Shown piece after piece: positions 53,696 to 62,186 of a stretch of DNA of 64,000 bases. A program made the position numbers and the translations under genes. Position 1 is the first letter of the stretch. Every line of letters begins with the position of its first letter. The stretch lies in NCBI RefSeq assembly GCF_039530285.1, contig NZ_BAAAOK010000015.1, positions 310,001 through 374,000 on the forward strand. Direction: 5' to 3'. The notes under the pieces were generated by a model that was given only the letters and a program-made list of their open reading frames with translations, had not been told where the DNA came from and did no database searches. This DNA comes from Actinomadura_C alba. Its GTDB lineage: Bacteria > Actinomycetota > Actinomycetes > Streptosporangiales > Streptosporangiaceae.

Positions 53696-54344
53696 CCGGC
53701 CCGCCGACCGGCTCGTTGACCGGCCCGCCGGTCGGCCCGCTGAGCGGCTCGTTGACCGGCGCGGTCGAGATCACCTGATCGGCCGCCCGCCGCGCCGCGC
53801 CGTCGACGAACAGGTCGGCCCGGGCCCGGGTGCGGTCGGCGGCGAAGTGCGCCTCCTCACGGGCGCTCCACCGGTCCCAGCTCTCCGCGAGGTGCGGCCC
53901 GTCCCGCTCCACAGCCCGCCGGCGGCGCAGTTCTCTCGGGGCGTCGATCCAGATCCGGAACGCGGCCGGCGACCCTCGCCAGGCCGCTCCGACCCCTTCG
54001 AGCAGGAGTACGGCTGTGACCGGCACCTCCACGCGGTCGCCGGCGGTGCCGAGCCGCCAGTCGTAGCGCCGGTAGGCCGCGGGCCGCCCGTCCTCCAGTG
54101 GCCGGAGCACCTCGGCGGCCAGTGGCGGCCACCACGCCAGGGGATCCCCGTCCCAGGGCACGGGGAAATCGTCCGAGCGCACGACCGGCGCCTCGCCCAG
54201 CGACCGCGCCAGCACGTCGGCGAAGGTCGACTTGCCGCCTCCGCTGGGGCCGTCGATCGCCACGATCCGCACGGGCCCGCACGACGGAGGCAATGCCCGC
54301 AGCCGCTCCGCGAGTGCCGAATATGTCGTGACCTCGCCTGTCAT
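53670..54344 (-). CDS. Uridine-kinase-like P-loop protein
   Basis: A 224-aa P-loop kinase-type protein: Walker A IDGPSGGGKSTFADVL near residue 32, then VVRSDDFPVPWDG as in uridine kinase/AAA_18 proteins and VLLLEGVGAAW for Walker B. Substrate unknown. The C-terminus is a Pro/Gly/Val repeat (PVNEP, GGPV) produced by repeated GACCGGC-type DNA at 53694-53765, so true function likely ends near residue 190. Convergent overlap with pirin 2. Confidence 0.8.
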   Translation of the reverse strand: MTGEVTTYSALAERLRALPPSCGPVRIVAIDGPSGGGKSTFADVLARSLGEAPVVRSDDFPVPWDGDPLAWWPPLAAEVLRPLEDGRPAAYRRYDWRLGTAGDRVEVPVTAVLLLEGVGAAWRGSPAAFRIWIDAPRELRRRRAVERDGPHLAESWDRWSAREEAHFAADRTRARADLFVDGAARRAADQVISTAPVNEPLSGPTGGPVNEPVGGPVSGPGPGP

Positions 54345-54462
54345 ACCGGCATACTCCCAAAGGCGACCCGGTGAGCGGTCGCCGCCCGAGACGACCCGCC
54401 GAGGTCGTCATGCCTGTGACGACCCCGGCCACGGCGCCTCGAACACGGCGCGCCCGGACACG

Positions 54463-55689
54463 ATGGAGCAGCCCTTGCCAGCCCCCGCTTCCACCGTCCG
54501 TTTTGACCAGGCACGGGCTCACGTACTGGGCAAGCAGGGCCTTGCCGGGCCCGGGCGGAGCGGCGTGACCGACGTCGTCACCGCCACCGCCGGCGTCTAT
54601 GGCACCGCGCCCACCTGCTACCTGTCCTGCGCGGCCAGGCTGCCGGACTTCCGGCTCGCCCACCTCGACGAGGAGCTGTACGCGAAGCGCAGCCTGGTCC
54701 GGCTCCGCTGCATGCGCGGCGGCATGAGCTACATCGAGCCGCTGGACCTGCTACCCGTGCTCTTCGCCTGTACGGGGGAGCCGCCGGACAAGACCGTCAA
54801 GCGCACCGCCAAATGGACGGGGTTGACCGAGGCGGAGCTCCTGGTCTTCGCCGACCGTGTCGAGGCCGCGATGGCGGGACAGCCGCCGCTGACCGTACGG
54901 CAGATCCGCGAACTGCTCGGCGCGGACCTTCCGGGCGAGGGGTCCGCGCTGCAGATGACGGTGGCGCTCCTCGGCCGGACCGGCCGGATCGTCCGCTCCG
55001 AGGTGCGCGGCTCCTGGCGCAGCGACAACTACGCCTATGCCCTGTGGGCCGACTGGGTCGGCGCTCCGCTCGAACCCATCGAGCCCGCCGTCGCGCGTGC
55101 CGAACTCGCCCGCCGCTACCTGCGGGCCTTCGGGCCTGCGACCGCGAACGACCTCAAGTGGTGGACCGGCTGGACCAAGCGCGACACCGTTGCCGCACTG
55201 GCGTCACTCGCCGATGAAATCGTGACCGTCTCGCTCGACGGCACCGAGGCGTGGGTCGTCGCCGACGAGCTGGAGCGGCTCACGGCGACCGATCCGGACG
55301 ACGGCCGGTGCGTTCGGTTGCTGCCGGTCTGGGACGCCTACTTCATGGGCTACGCGACCTCGCCCGCCGGCCGCCTCCGCCAGATCGCCGAGGCCGACTA
55401 TCCCCGGGTGTACGACAAGGCCGGCAACGGCACCTCCACGGTCATCGTGGACGGCATGGCAGCGGGCGTGTGGGAGATCGACCACGACGCGGGTACCCTC
55501 ACGGTCGCGCCCTTCGGCGCGGCCCTGACCGACCGCTGGTCCGACCTCGAGGCCCAGGTGGAGCGGCTGGCCCGGGCGATCGGCACGGAGCTGCGGCCGG
55601 TGCGCGCCCCCGAGCCGGGCCCCCTCAGCGACGGCCCCCGCAACACCTTCCTGGCCCCCATCTCCCTACGCCGCAGCACCCCGCCGTGA
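54463..55689 (+). CDS. Winged-helix DNA-binding domain protein (HTH_42, AlkZ-like)
   Basis: A 408-aa protein of the winged-helix DNA-binding/AlkZ superfamily: FDQARAHVLGKQGL, ARLPDFRLAHLDEELYAKRS and RRYLRAFGPATANDLKWWTG, and the C-terminal LLPVWDAYFMGYA. Characterised AlkZ/YcaQ-type members are DNA glycosylases acting on cross-links or alkylated bases, often resistance factors; the exact catalytic motif was not verified. ATG 54463 chosen at the start of homology. Its stop codon lies in a repeat element. Confidence 0.78.
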   Translation: MEQPLPAPASTVRFDQARAHVLGKQGLAGPGRSGVTDVVTATAGVYGTAPTCYLSCAARLPDFRLAHLDEELYAKRSLVRLRCMRGGMSYIEPLDLLPVLFACTGEPPDKTVKRTAKWTGLTEAELLVFADRVEAAMAGQPPLTVRQIRELLGADLPGEGSALQMTVALLGRTGRIVRSEVRGSWRSDNYAYALWADWVGAPLEPIEPAVARAELARRYLRAFGPATANDLKWWTGWTKRDTVAALASLADEIVTVSLDGTEAWVVADELERLTATDPDDGRCVRLLPVWDAYFMGYATSPAGRLRQIAEADYPRVYDKAGNGTSTVIVDGMAAGVWEIDHDAGTLTVAPFGAALTDRWSDLEAQVERLARAIGTELRPVRAPEPGPLSDGPRNTFLAPISLRRSTPP

Positions 55690-55823
55690 TCATGCAGTTG
55701 TTCGCGGTCCCGGGCGAGCCCTTGGTGAACTTCTGCATGATCACGACCAAGGAGATATCCCTCCGATCGTGATCATGCAGTTGTTCGCGGCGTGTGGGAG
55801 GTCCGCCGTGCGAATCACGGCGG
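55681..55823. repeat. Composite palindromic element after winged-helix gene
   Basis: Begins CCGCCGTGATC and ends CACGGCGG as an inverted repeat. Inside, the 23 bases starting CGTGATCATGCAGTTGTTCG occur exactly at 55685 and 55768 and a related inverted copy ends at 55746. The first TGA is the stop codon of the upstream gene. Related to 48744-48793. Confidence 0.75.
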
Positions 55824-56299
55824 AAGGTGGCCTGCGGCGCCGTCCCCGTCGCGCGCGTTCGCGCGCCGGCGATTTGATGGAATGGGCTGATGGGCACGTG
55901 TCCCGAGGTCCACGCACTTGCCTCACCGCTACGTCCGGGCGCAGAGCGCCGCGTGAACCTACCGCCACGCCTCGGTTCAGAGCGCGGCGTTAGTGCACAG
56001 CGCAGCGTGGGCGCACAGCGGGGCGCGAGAGCGCAGCGCAGCGGGGACGCCCCCGCGATGCTCCGGCGGAATCGGGGCATCCCCGCTCCGTGACAACCGA
56101 TGTGCCCGTTCGGAAGGCGATCGAACGTACCCGCCACGACGATCGGCCCCGGCCCGGCGTCCCGCCTGCCAGGGAGACGTGGGGTTCATCGAGGCCCCGA
56201 ACGGAGGAAGGCCGGTCCTTGGTCTCGCCGATGTGCGGGGTCTCACAGTGAGGTCCGACAGGATCGGGACCGTGGCGCTGCGGCGCGGCCGGCGAGCGG
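55824..56299. other. Intergenic, low-complexity and hairpin sequence
   Basis: No gene supported. 55975-56040 is a GCGCAGC/GCACAGC-type low-complexity run. 56040-56053 (AGCGGGGACGCCCC) pairs with 56074-56087 with one mismatch and a 20-base loop. The remainder to 56299 shows only high-GC shadow frames. Confidence 0.55.
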
Positions 56300-56899
56300 T
56301 CACTCGGTCAGTCCGCGCCTCTGCGGGTACAGCGTCTCGCCGCGGGCGAGCATGGCGACGAACTCCTCGATACGACGGGTCCGGGTCTCTGGGCGTTTGG
56401 CGCTCTCGATCCGATACAGCACGGCGTACCGGTTCTGGCTCGTGAGGATCTCGAACATGGCGCGCGCCTTGGGCTCCGCGGCCAACGCGGCGGTCAGGTC
56501 CGCCGGCACCCGCATCGCGGCCGCACCGTCGTACGCCGCCTCCCAGCGACCGTCCGCCTTGGCGCGCTCGACCTCGGCCACGCCGGCGGGGTGCATCCGG
56601 CCTTCGGCTTCGAGGCGCTGGATGAGGCCGACATTGCGTTTGGACCACGGACTCCGCATCCGGCGTGGGGTGAAGCGCCGACAGTGGGTGGTCTCGTCCC
56701 GGCTCCTCGCCTGGCCGTCGATCCAGCCGTGGCACAGCGCTTCGTCGAGCGCCTGCGCGTAGGTGAGACTCGTCGGCCGGGTCGTCCCCTTCTTGGCGAG
56801 CACCAGCCATACGCCGGCCGGGGTGTCGTGGTTCTCGCTCAGCCACTCGCGCCACGCGGAGGCGTCGGCGACGGTCAGCTCCAACGGTTCGGTGCTCAT
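56300..56899 (-). CDS. YdeI/OmpD-associated family protein
   Basis: A 199-aa cytoplasmic protein with WREWLSENHDTPAGVWLVLA, CHGWIDGQARSRDETTHCRR and RMRSPWSKRNVGLIQRLEAE, typical of the actinobacterial bacteriocin-protection, YdeI/OmpD-associated family. Biochemical role unknown. ATG 56899; single gene. Confidence 0.88.
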   Translation of the reverse strand: MSTEPLELTVADASAWREWLSENHDTPAGVWLVLAKKGTTRPTSLTYAQALDEALCHGWIDGQARSRDETTHCRRFTPRRMRSPWSKRNVGLIQRLEAEGRMHPAGVAEVERAKADGRWEAAYDGAAAMRVPADLTAALAAEPKARAMFEILTSQNRYAVLYRIESAKRPETRTRRIEEFVAMLARGETLYPQRRGLTE

Positions 56900-57072
56900 C
56901 GGTCACAGTCTCCCGTAACACCGGCGTGTCCGTACACGGGTCTTCCGGGTCACGGCCCCGGTGGGTCGTGGCCGGGCATGACCCGCCGGTCGGTCATGCC
57001 CGGCCCTAGGTGCGGTCTCGGATCGGTCGGTGCTGGACGTGCCCTCGGCGGAGCGGATCCCCAGGTGGGATC

Positions 57073-57612
57073 GTGAGGGACATGTGGATCGGAGGGCCGA
57101 GGCGGACCGCCATCGCGGCCATGGTGCTGCCCGCGATCCTGGTCGCGGGGGGATGCGGCACCAGCGGGGACGGCTCCCGCAAAACCACGCCGTCCCCGAC
57201 CGTACCGTCCAAGACCGGGCCGCCCGAGTCCCCATCGGCCGGGACCACCCCGGCTCCGGAGCGCTCGGCGGCGGCGTCACCGAGCCCGGCCGAGGGCACG
57301 GGCACCGCCGCGTGCTTGCACGGGAGGTGCCACGTCGAGGTGTCACGTGGGGCGAGGATCCGGCTCGACGGCCGGTCCGGGCCCACCGAGCTCGCGGTCG
57401 TCGGGGTCGACCATGACCAGGTGAGCATCAAGGCGACCTTCCGTGACGGGACGGGCACCGCGCAGACCGGGCCGGGCTGCAGCCTGGTCTTCCAGCCCAA
57501 CGGCAGTGGTTCGTACTGCGGGCAGGAGCCCGAGGTCGAGGGCCGTGGGCTCATCGTGCGGGTGCTGTCCATCAGCGGCGGCACCGCCGTACTCGACCTG
57601 TCCACCCGATAG
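57073..57612 (+). CDS. Putative lipoprotein
   Basis: A 179-aa exported protein: hydrophobic segment with AAMVLPAILVAGGC, a plausible lipobox, followed by a Ser/Pro/Thr-rich spacer (~50 residues) and a C-terminal beta-rich domain with four Cys (CLHGRCHVEVSRGARIRLDG, GPGCSLVF, YCGQEPE). No family recognised. GTG 57073 follows AGGTGG; ATG 57082 is nearly as good. Confidence 0.7.
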   Translation: MRDMWIGGPRRTAIAAMVLPAILVAGGCGTSGDGSRKTTPSPTVPSKTGPPESPSAGTTPAPERSAAASPSPAEGTGTAACLHGRCHVEVSRGARIRLDGRSGPTELAVVGVDHDQVSIKATFRDGTGTAQTGPGCSLVFQPNGSGSYCGQEPEVEGRGLIVRVLSISGGTAVLDLSTR

Positions 57613-57761
57613 GCACGAGCCTGTCGGCGAGGTCCGCGATCCGCGAGAAGGAACGACCGGATGCCGCCGGCGGAGCACTACGTCAGCGCCTCCAACCGCA
57701 CCGCCCCGGGTCCGGCCGCGCTCGGCGGCCGGACCCGTACGCCGGCGTCGGCGAGGCCGCG

Positions 57762-59153
57762 TCAGACGAAGATACTGGCGAACAACACGAAGGCCAGGCC
57801 GACCACGGAGATGACGGTCTCCATCACCGACCAGGACTTGATGGTCTGCCCGACGCTCAGGCCGAAGTACTCCTTGACGAGCCAGAAGCCGGCGTCGTTG
57901 ACGTGGGAGAAGAACAGCGAACCGGCGCCGATGGCGAGTACGAGCAGTGAGGTCTCACCGGTGCTGAGCCCTGCGACGAGCGGCGCGAGGATGCCGGACG
58001 CGGTGACCGTCGCGACCGTGGCCGAGCCCGTGGCCAGCCGGATCAGCACGGCGACGAGCCAGGCCAGGATGAGCACCGACAGGCCGCTGCCCTCGACCCA
58101 GTCGGCGACCACCTTGCCGATGCCGGTGTCGATCAGGGTCTGCTTGAAACCGCCGCCGGCCGCGACGATGAGCAGGATGCCCGCGATGGGCGGCAGTGAC
58201 CGCTCGAGCGACCTGGCGAGGGTCTGCCGGTCCATCCCGGCGCCGCGGCCGAGGGTGACCATCGCCACGAGCACCGCGATGAGCAGCGCGACCAGCGGGG
58301 TGCCCAGCACGTCCAGCGCTCTGCGGACGGGGTCGCCCTCGTCGGCGAAGATGTCGGCGAGGGCCTTGGCCATCATCAGTACGACCGGCAGCAGGACCGT
58401 CGCGAGGGTGACACCGAAGGCCGGCCGGCGTACGGTCTCGCCGTCCTTGCGATCCGCGTCGTCGTGCGAGGCCGCGAACAGCTCCGGCGCGGGCACGTTC
58501 ACCCAGCGGGCCGCGTACTTCGAGAACAGCGGGCCGGCGATGACGACGGTCGGGATTCCGATGAGCACGCCGAGGCCGAGCGTGAGACCGAGGTCGGCCT
58601 TGAGCGCGTCGACCGCCACCAGGGGGCCGGGGTGCGGGGGCACCAGCCCGTGCATGACCGAGAGGCCGGCGAGCGCCGGGATCCCGACCCGGATGAGCGG
58701 CAGCCCTGAGCGGCGGGCGACCAGGAAGATGACCGGCATCAGCAGTACGAGGCCGATCTCGAAGAACATCGGGAGCCCGATGAGCGCGCCGACGAGGGCC
58801 ATGGCCCAGGGCAGCGTGCGAGGGCTCGACCGGCCGACGATCGTGTCGACGATCTCGTCGGCACCGCCGGAGTCGGCGAGTAGCTTGCCGAACATCGCGC
58901 CGAGCGCGATGAGCGTGCCGACGCTCGCGGCCGTGCTCCCGAATCCCTTGCTGAAGCTCTCGACCGCGTCGGCCATCGGCAGGCCCGCGATGGCGCCGAC
59001 CGCGAGGGAGCCGATGGTCAGTCCCAGGAAGGGGTGCAGCTTCAACTGCGTGATCAGCACCACGATCAACGCGATGCCGATGAGCGCCGCCGCGACGAGC
59101 CGGCCGCTGGAGGCCTGGCCCGTCTCGGCGAGCGCGAACAGAGCGGGGCTCAT
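57762..59153 (-). CDS. gntT: Gluconate:H+ symporter (GntP family)
   Basis: A 463-aa permease with ~12-14 TM segments and the GntP blocks LGAMFGKLLADSGGADEIVD, GLPMFFEIGLVLLMPVIFL, GLVPPHPGPL and SHVNDAGFWLVKEYFG. Imports gluconate or related aldonates with protons. Starts one base after the gluconokinase stop (internal GGAGAG site), so the two genes form the operon gntK-gntT. Confidence 0.92.
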   Translation of the reverse strand: MSPALFALAETGQASSGRLVAAALIGIALIVVLITQLKLHPFLGLTIGSLAVGAIAGLPMADAVESFSKGFGSTAASVGTLIALGAMFGKLLADSGGADEIVDTIVGRSSPRTLPWAMALVGALIGLPMFFEIGLVLLMPVIFLVARRSGLPLIRVGIPALAGLSVMHGLVPPHPGPLVAVDALKADLGLTLGLGVLIGIPTVVIAGPLFSKYAARWVNVPAPELFAASHDDADRKDGETVRRPAFGVTLATVLLPVVLMMAKALADIFADEGDPVRRALDVLGTPLVALLIAVLVAMVTLGRGAGMDRQTLARSLERSLPPIAGILLIVAAGGGFKQTLIDTGIGKVVADWVEGSGLSVLILAWLVAVLIRLATGSATVATVTASGILAPLVAGLSTGETSLLVLAIGAGSLFFSHVNDAGFWLVKEYFGLSVGQTIKSWSVMETVISVVGLAFVLFASIFV

Positions 59154-59154
59154 G

Positions 59155-59757
59155 TCACTCTCCTGGGGGTGCGGGGGTTCCGGAATCGGTTCCGGGCGGG
59201 GGGTCGGCTGATGCCGGGGGCGGCGGCGCCTGGGTCGATCGCGCCGCCAGGAAGGCGTCGACGAGGTCGCCGACGGGTCTGCCGAGATCGAGCACGATGC
59301 CGTTCTCGTCGGGCTGGAGCGGCTCCAGCGTCTGGAACTGCGAGGCGACGAGCGAGGCCGGCATGAAGTGGGTCGCCCGGCCGGCCACCCGGCGCCGTAC
59401 GACCTCGGGGTCGCCGTGCAGGTGCAGGAACGTCACCTGCGGCGCCGACTCGCGCAGCACGTCGCGGTAGGCGCGCTTGAGGGCGGAGCAGCCGGCCACG
59501 CCGCCGGTCGCCGCGTGCCCGGCGAGCCACGCACCTATCGCGCGCAGCCATGGCAGCCGGTCGGTGTCGTCCAGCGGCGTTCCGGCCGACATCTTGGCGA
59601 TGTTGGCGGGGCTGTGGAAATCGTCGGCGTCGGCGAACGGCACGCCGAGGCGTTCGGCCAGGGCGCCGCCCACGACGGTCTTGCCCGAGCCGGACACGCC
59701 CATGATGACCACCAGCGGAGGGGCGGCGGCGTCGGGGGATGGGGTGGGGGTGTTCAT
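59155..59757 (-). CDS. gntK: Gluconokinase (GntK type)
   Basis: A 200-aa P-loop kinase: VVIMGVSGSGKTVVGGALAE, then FADADDFHSPANIAKMSAGTP and CSALKRAYRDVLR, the gluconokinase signature. It phosphorylates D-gluconate to 6-phosphogluconate after uptake by the adjacent permease. The last ~25 residues are a Pro-rich tail beyond the usual domain. Divergent from the GntR regulator. Confidence 0.92.
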   Translation of the reverse strand: MNTPTPSPDAAAPPLVVIMGVSGSGKTVVGGALAERLGVPFADADDFHSPANIAKMSAGTPLDDTDRLPWLRAIGAWLAGHAATGGVAGCSALKRAYRDVLRESAPQVTFLHLHGDPEVVRRRVAGRATHFMPASLVASQFQTLEPLQPDENGIVLDLGRPVGDLVDAFLAARSTQAPPPPASADPPPGTDSGTPAPPGE

Positions 59758-59812
59758 TGCCTGCGACCTCGTGCCTGGGCCTTCTGGAGCGGGTTTCGTC
59801 AGTGTTCACCAA

Positions 59813-59829
59813 TTGTCGGCTTTAAACAA
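59813..59829. promoter_or_regulatory. Candidate GntR operator TTGT-N9-ACAA
   Basis: TTGTCGGCTTTAAACAA in the gntK/gntR intergenic region is an inverted TTGT/ACAA pair in an AT-rich patch, similar in form to sites of FadR-type GntR proteins. It lies 56 bases before gntK. Confidence 0.35.
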
Positions 59830-59906
59830 GGATGAAGGCTGAAAAATCAGATCTTTGGCCGCATGCCGGTCGGTTGTCCATGGCTCACGTGGGAGGATCA
59901 GGTGCT

Positions 59907-60617
59907 GTGGCGGACAATGACCTGACCAGTCCCGGGTTGCATGGCAGCGTGCTCGACGAGCTCGGCGCGCTGATCACCTCGGGCGGCTTCGCGGCCGGTC
60001 AGGTGCTGAGGATCGAGCAGCTCGAGACCCGCTTCGGCGTGTCCAGGTCGGTGATCCGCGAGGCGATCCGGGTCCTCGAATCGATGGGCCTGGTGACCAG
60101 CCGCCGCCGTGTCGGGGTGACGGTCGCCCCCCGTACGGCATGGAATCTGTTCGACCCGCGGATCATCCGGTGGCGGCTCGACGGCGACGATCGCGACGAG
60201 CAGCTGAGATCGCTCAGTGAGCTGCGGCGCGGCGTCGAGCCGGTGGCGGCGGCCCTCGCCGCGCGGCATGCGACGCCGGAGCAGTGCGGCGCCCTGACCG
60301 GCGCGGTCATGCAGATGGCCGTGCATGGGCGATCAGGGGACCTCGAGGCCTACCTCGTCGCCGACATCCAATTCCACCGCACCCTGCTCGAGGCCTCCGG
60401 CAACGAGATGCTGGGCGCGCTCACCGAAGTCGTCGCCGAGGTACTGACCGGCCGTACACATCACCACCTCATGCCGGCCCGCCCCAAGCCCGAGGCGATC
60501 CGGTGGCACGCGGAGGTGGCGCAGGCGGTTCAGTCGGGCGACGCCGAGGCGGCCGAGCGGGCCATGCGCGACATCGTCGAGGAGGCGACGCGCGCGATGC
60601 TGGGCGACGACCAGTGA
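59907..60617 (+). CDS. gntR: FadR-subfamily GntR regulator
   Basis: A 236-aa regulator: winged helix LRIEQLETRFGVSRSVIREA and VTSRRRVGVTVAP, then an FCD ligand-binding domain with DIQFHRTLLEASGNEML and RPEAIRWH-like metal-site residues (EAIRWHAEV). Likely represses gntK-gntT until gluconate or a derivative binds. Start is uncertain: GTG 59907 has GGGAGG and a nearer AGG upstream; ATG 59880 or 59832 are also in frame. Confidence 0.87.
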   Translation: MADNDLTSPGLHGSVLDELGALITSGGFAAGQVLRIEQLETRFGVSRSVIREAIRVLESMGLVTSRRRVGVTVAPRTAWNLFDPRIIRWRLDGDDRDEQLRSLSELRRGVEPVAAALAARHATPEQCGALTGAVMQMAVHGRSGDLEAYLVADIQFHRTLLEASGNEMLGALTEVVAEVLTGRTHHHLMPARPKPEAIRWHAEVAQAVQSGDAEAAERAMRDIVEEATRAMLGDDQ

Positions 60618-60639
60618 CCGGCGAGACCCCGGCCCGGGT

Positions 60640-61437
60640 TCAGAGGACGTCCTTGCGCCGGTGGGACAGCGAGGGGATCGTCGCGCGTACCGATGCGGTC
60701 AGCTCGGGGTCGAGGTCGAGAACCCGGACCGCCGGAGCCGGACCGAGGTCGGCGAGCGCCACGCCCATGGGATCGACCAGCAGGCTGCGGCCCACGCCGG
60801 TGCGCCCGCCGCGCGGCGGGTCGGTGAGGTCGGGGGCCTTGTCGACGGCCACGACCCACGTGGTGTTCTCGATCGCGCGTGCCCGGACCAGCGTGGTCCA
60901 GTGCTCCTCCTTGTAGACGCCCTGCGCCCACGCGGCGATGACGACCAGTAGTTCGGCCCCGCGATCGACCAGGGCCCTGGCCAGCTCGGGGAACCGGATG
61001 TCGTAGCACGTGACGAGCCCGATCCTGGCGCCGGCCAGCTCGACCACCACCGGCTCGTCGCCCGGCGCGACCGTCTCGGACTCGCGGAACCTGAACGCGT
61101 CGAAGAGGTGGAGTTTCCGGTAGGTCCCGGCGAGTGAGCCGTCGGCGTCGATCGCGACGGCGGTGTTGTGCACCCGTCCGTCGGCGCTCGGCTCGAACAC
61201 GCCGACGATCATGGCCGTACGGTGCTCGCGCGCCGCCCTGCGCAGCTCGGTGACGAACAGGCCGTCGAGAGGCTCGGCCACGGCGGCGAGGTCGTTGCCG
61301 AACCGCACCTGTGCCGCCTCGGGGAACACGGCGAGATCCGCGTCAGCGTCCGCGGCCTGGACCAGCGCCTCGCGGATCCGCTCGAGGTTCTCCTTGGGAT
61401 CGTCGTTCACCGGGATCTGACACATCGCCACCCGCAT
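60640..61437 (-). CDS. Nitrilase-superfamily carbon-nitrogen hydrolase
   Basis: A 265-aa hydrolase with the E-K-C triad: E40 in LAVFPEAAQ, K108 in YRKLHLFD and C144 in VTCYDIRFPEL. This is the amidase branch that includes omega-amidase, carbamoylputrescine and beta-ureidopropionase-like enzymes; substrate not assigned. Its presence in a window rich in ureide and N-heterocycle enzymes is suggestive only. ATG 61437 follows GAGAGGAG. Confidence 0.88.
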   Translation of the reverse strand: MRVAMCQIPVNDDPKENLERIREALVQAADADADLAVFPEAAQVRFGNDLAAVAEPLDGLFVTELRRAAREHRTAMIVGVFEPSADGRVHNTAVAIDADGSLAGTYRKLHLFDAFRFRESETVAPGDEPVVVELAGARIGLVTCYDIRFPELARALVDRGAELLVVIAAWAQGVYKEEHWTTLVRARAIENTTWVVAVDKAPDLTDPPRGGRTGVGRSLLVDPMGVALADLGPAPAVRVLDLDPELTASVRATIPSLSHRRKDVL

Positions 61438-61520
61438 GGTGCGCACTCCTCTCGCCGACCCCAGTTTCGCACCAGGGGTACGTTATCCGGGACGCCACGT
61501 TCTGTTTCTCGGGAGACGCG

Positions 61521-62069
61521 ATGCCGCGTGGACGCCCGCCCTCGGCGGCGGTGGACCATGCCGTGCGCCGAGCGGTCTTCGAGTTGCTCGAAGAGGTCGG
61601 CTACCGGGACGTGAGCGTCGAGCGGGTGGCCCGGCGCGCGGGCGTGGGCAAGGCGGCCATCTACCGGCGCTGGCGGTCCAAGGCCGATCTCGTCTCCGCG
61701 TTCGTCTTCGACGACCTTCAGCCGCCACCGGACCAGGGGTCGCTGCGCGCGGATCTCACGGTGCTCGCGGGCGACCTGGTCGCCTTCCTCACCGGGCCGG
61801 CCGTGTCGCGCGCAATCCTCGGGCTCACCGCGGATCTGCGCGGCGACCCGGCTCTCGCGGACCGCCTCATCGCCCGGCACCGCCGCTGCCTGACCGTCGT
61901 CCTCGACCGCGCGGTGGCCCGCGGAGAGCTCGCCGAGCCGCCGGACCCGGCGTGGGCGCATGCGCAGCTCCTCGGGCCCGCGTACGCGTGGCTGATGCTG
62001 TTCGACGGGGCCGCCGACCCGGACCTGCCCGCCCGGCTGGCCGCCGATCTGGTCAACGTGCTGCGCTAG
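61521..62069 (+). CDS. TetR/AcrR-family regulator
   Basis: A 182-aa repressor-type protein: the TetR helix-turn-helix spans YRDVSVERVARRAGVGKAAI and YRRWRSKADLVSAF. C-terminal ligand domain of the TetR_C_16/33 sort without clear ligand. ATG 61521 lies 7 bases after GGGAGA. Target probably the divergent amidase gene or the aminotransferase downstream, on position alone. Confidence 0.87.
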   Translation: MPRGRPPSAAVDHAVRRAVFELLEEVGYRDVSVERVARRAGVGKAAIYRRWRSKADLVSAFVFDDLQPPPDQGSLRADLTVLAGDLVAFLTGPAVSRAILGLTADLRGDPALADRLIARHRRCLTVVLDRAVARGELAEPPDPAWAHAQLLGPAYAWLMLFDGAADPDLPARLAADLVNVLR

Positions 62070-62080
62070 CGTCTCAGCGA

Positions 62081-62130
62081 TGTTGATCAAGGATTGTGGT
62101 CGCTCTGGGTGCCCGGATGCTTGATCAACA
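62081..62130. repeat. Inverted repeat TGTTGATCAAG, possible terminator
   Basis: TGTTGATCAAG (62081-62091) and CTTGATCAACA (62120-62130) are exact complements around a 28-base loop, directly after the TetR gene. Long loop and lack of T-run make a standard terminator uncertain. Confidence 0.5.
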
Positions 62131-62174
62131 CGGGCGCCGCAGGTGCGGCCCTTCAGCCGGGCCGATGACCTGGT

Positions 62175-62180
62175 TAGCCT
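62175..62180 (+). promoter_or_regulatory. Candidate -10 box TAGCCT, leaderless
   Basis: TAGCCT fits TANNNT six bases before GTG 62187, which lacks a ribosome site. A partial -35 TTCAGC lies 17 bases upstream (62152-62157). Confidence 0.42.
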
Positions 62181-62186
62181 TGGCGC

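Noticed and set aside
53694..53765. Repeated GACCGGC/GCCGG units as a possible attachment or regulatory site
   Set aside because: They are in frame and encode the Pro/Gly tail of the kinase; best explained as local tandem expansion at overlapping gene ends.
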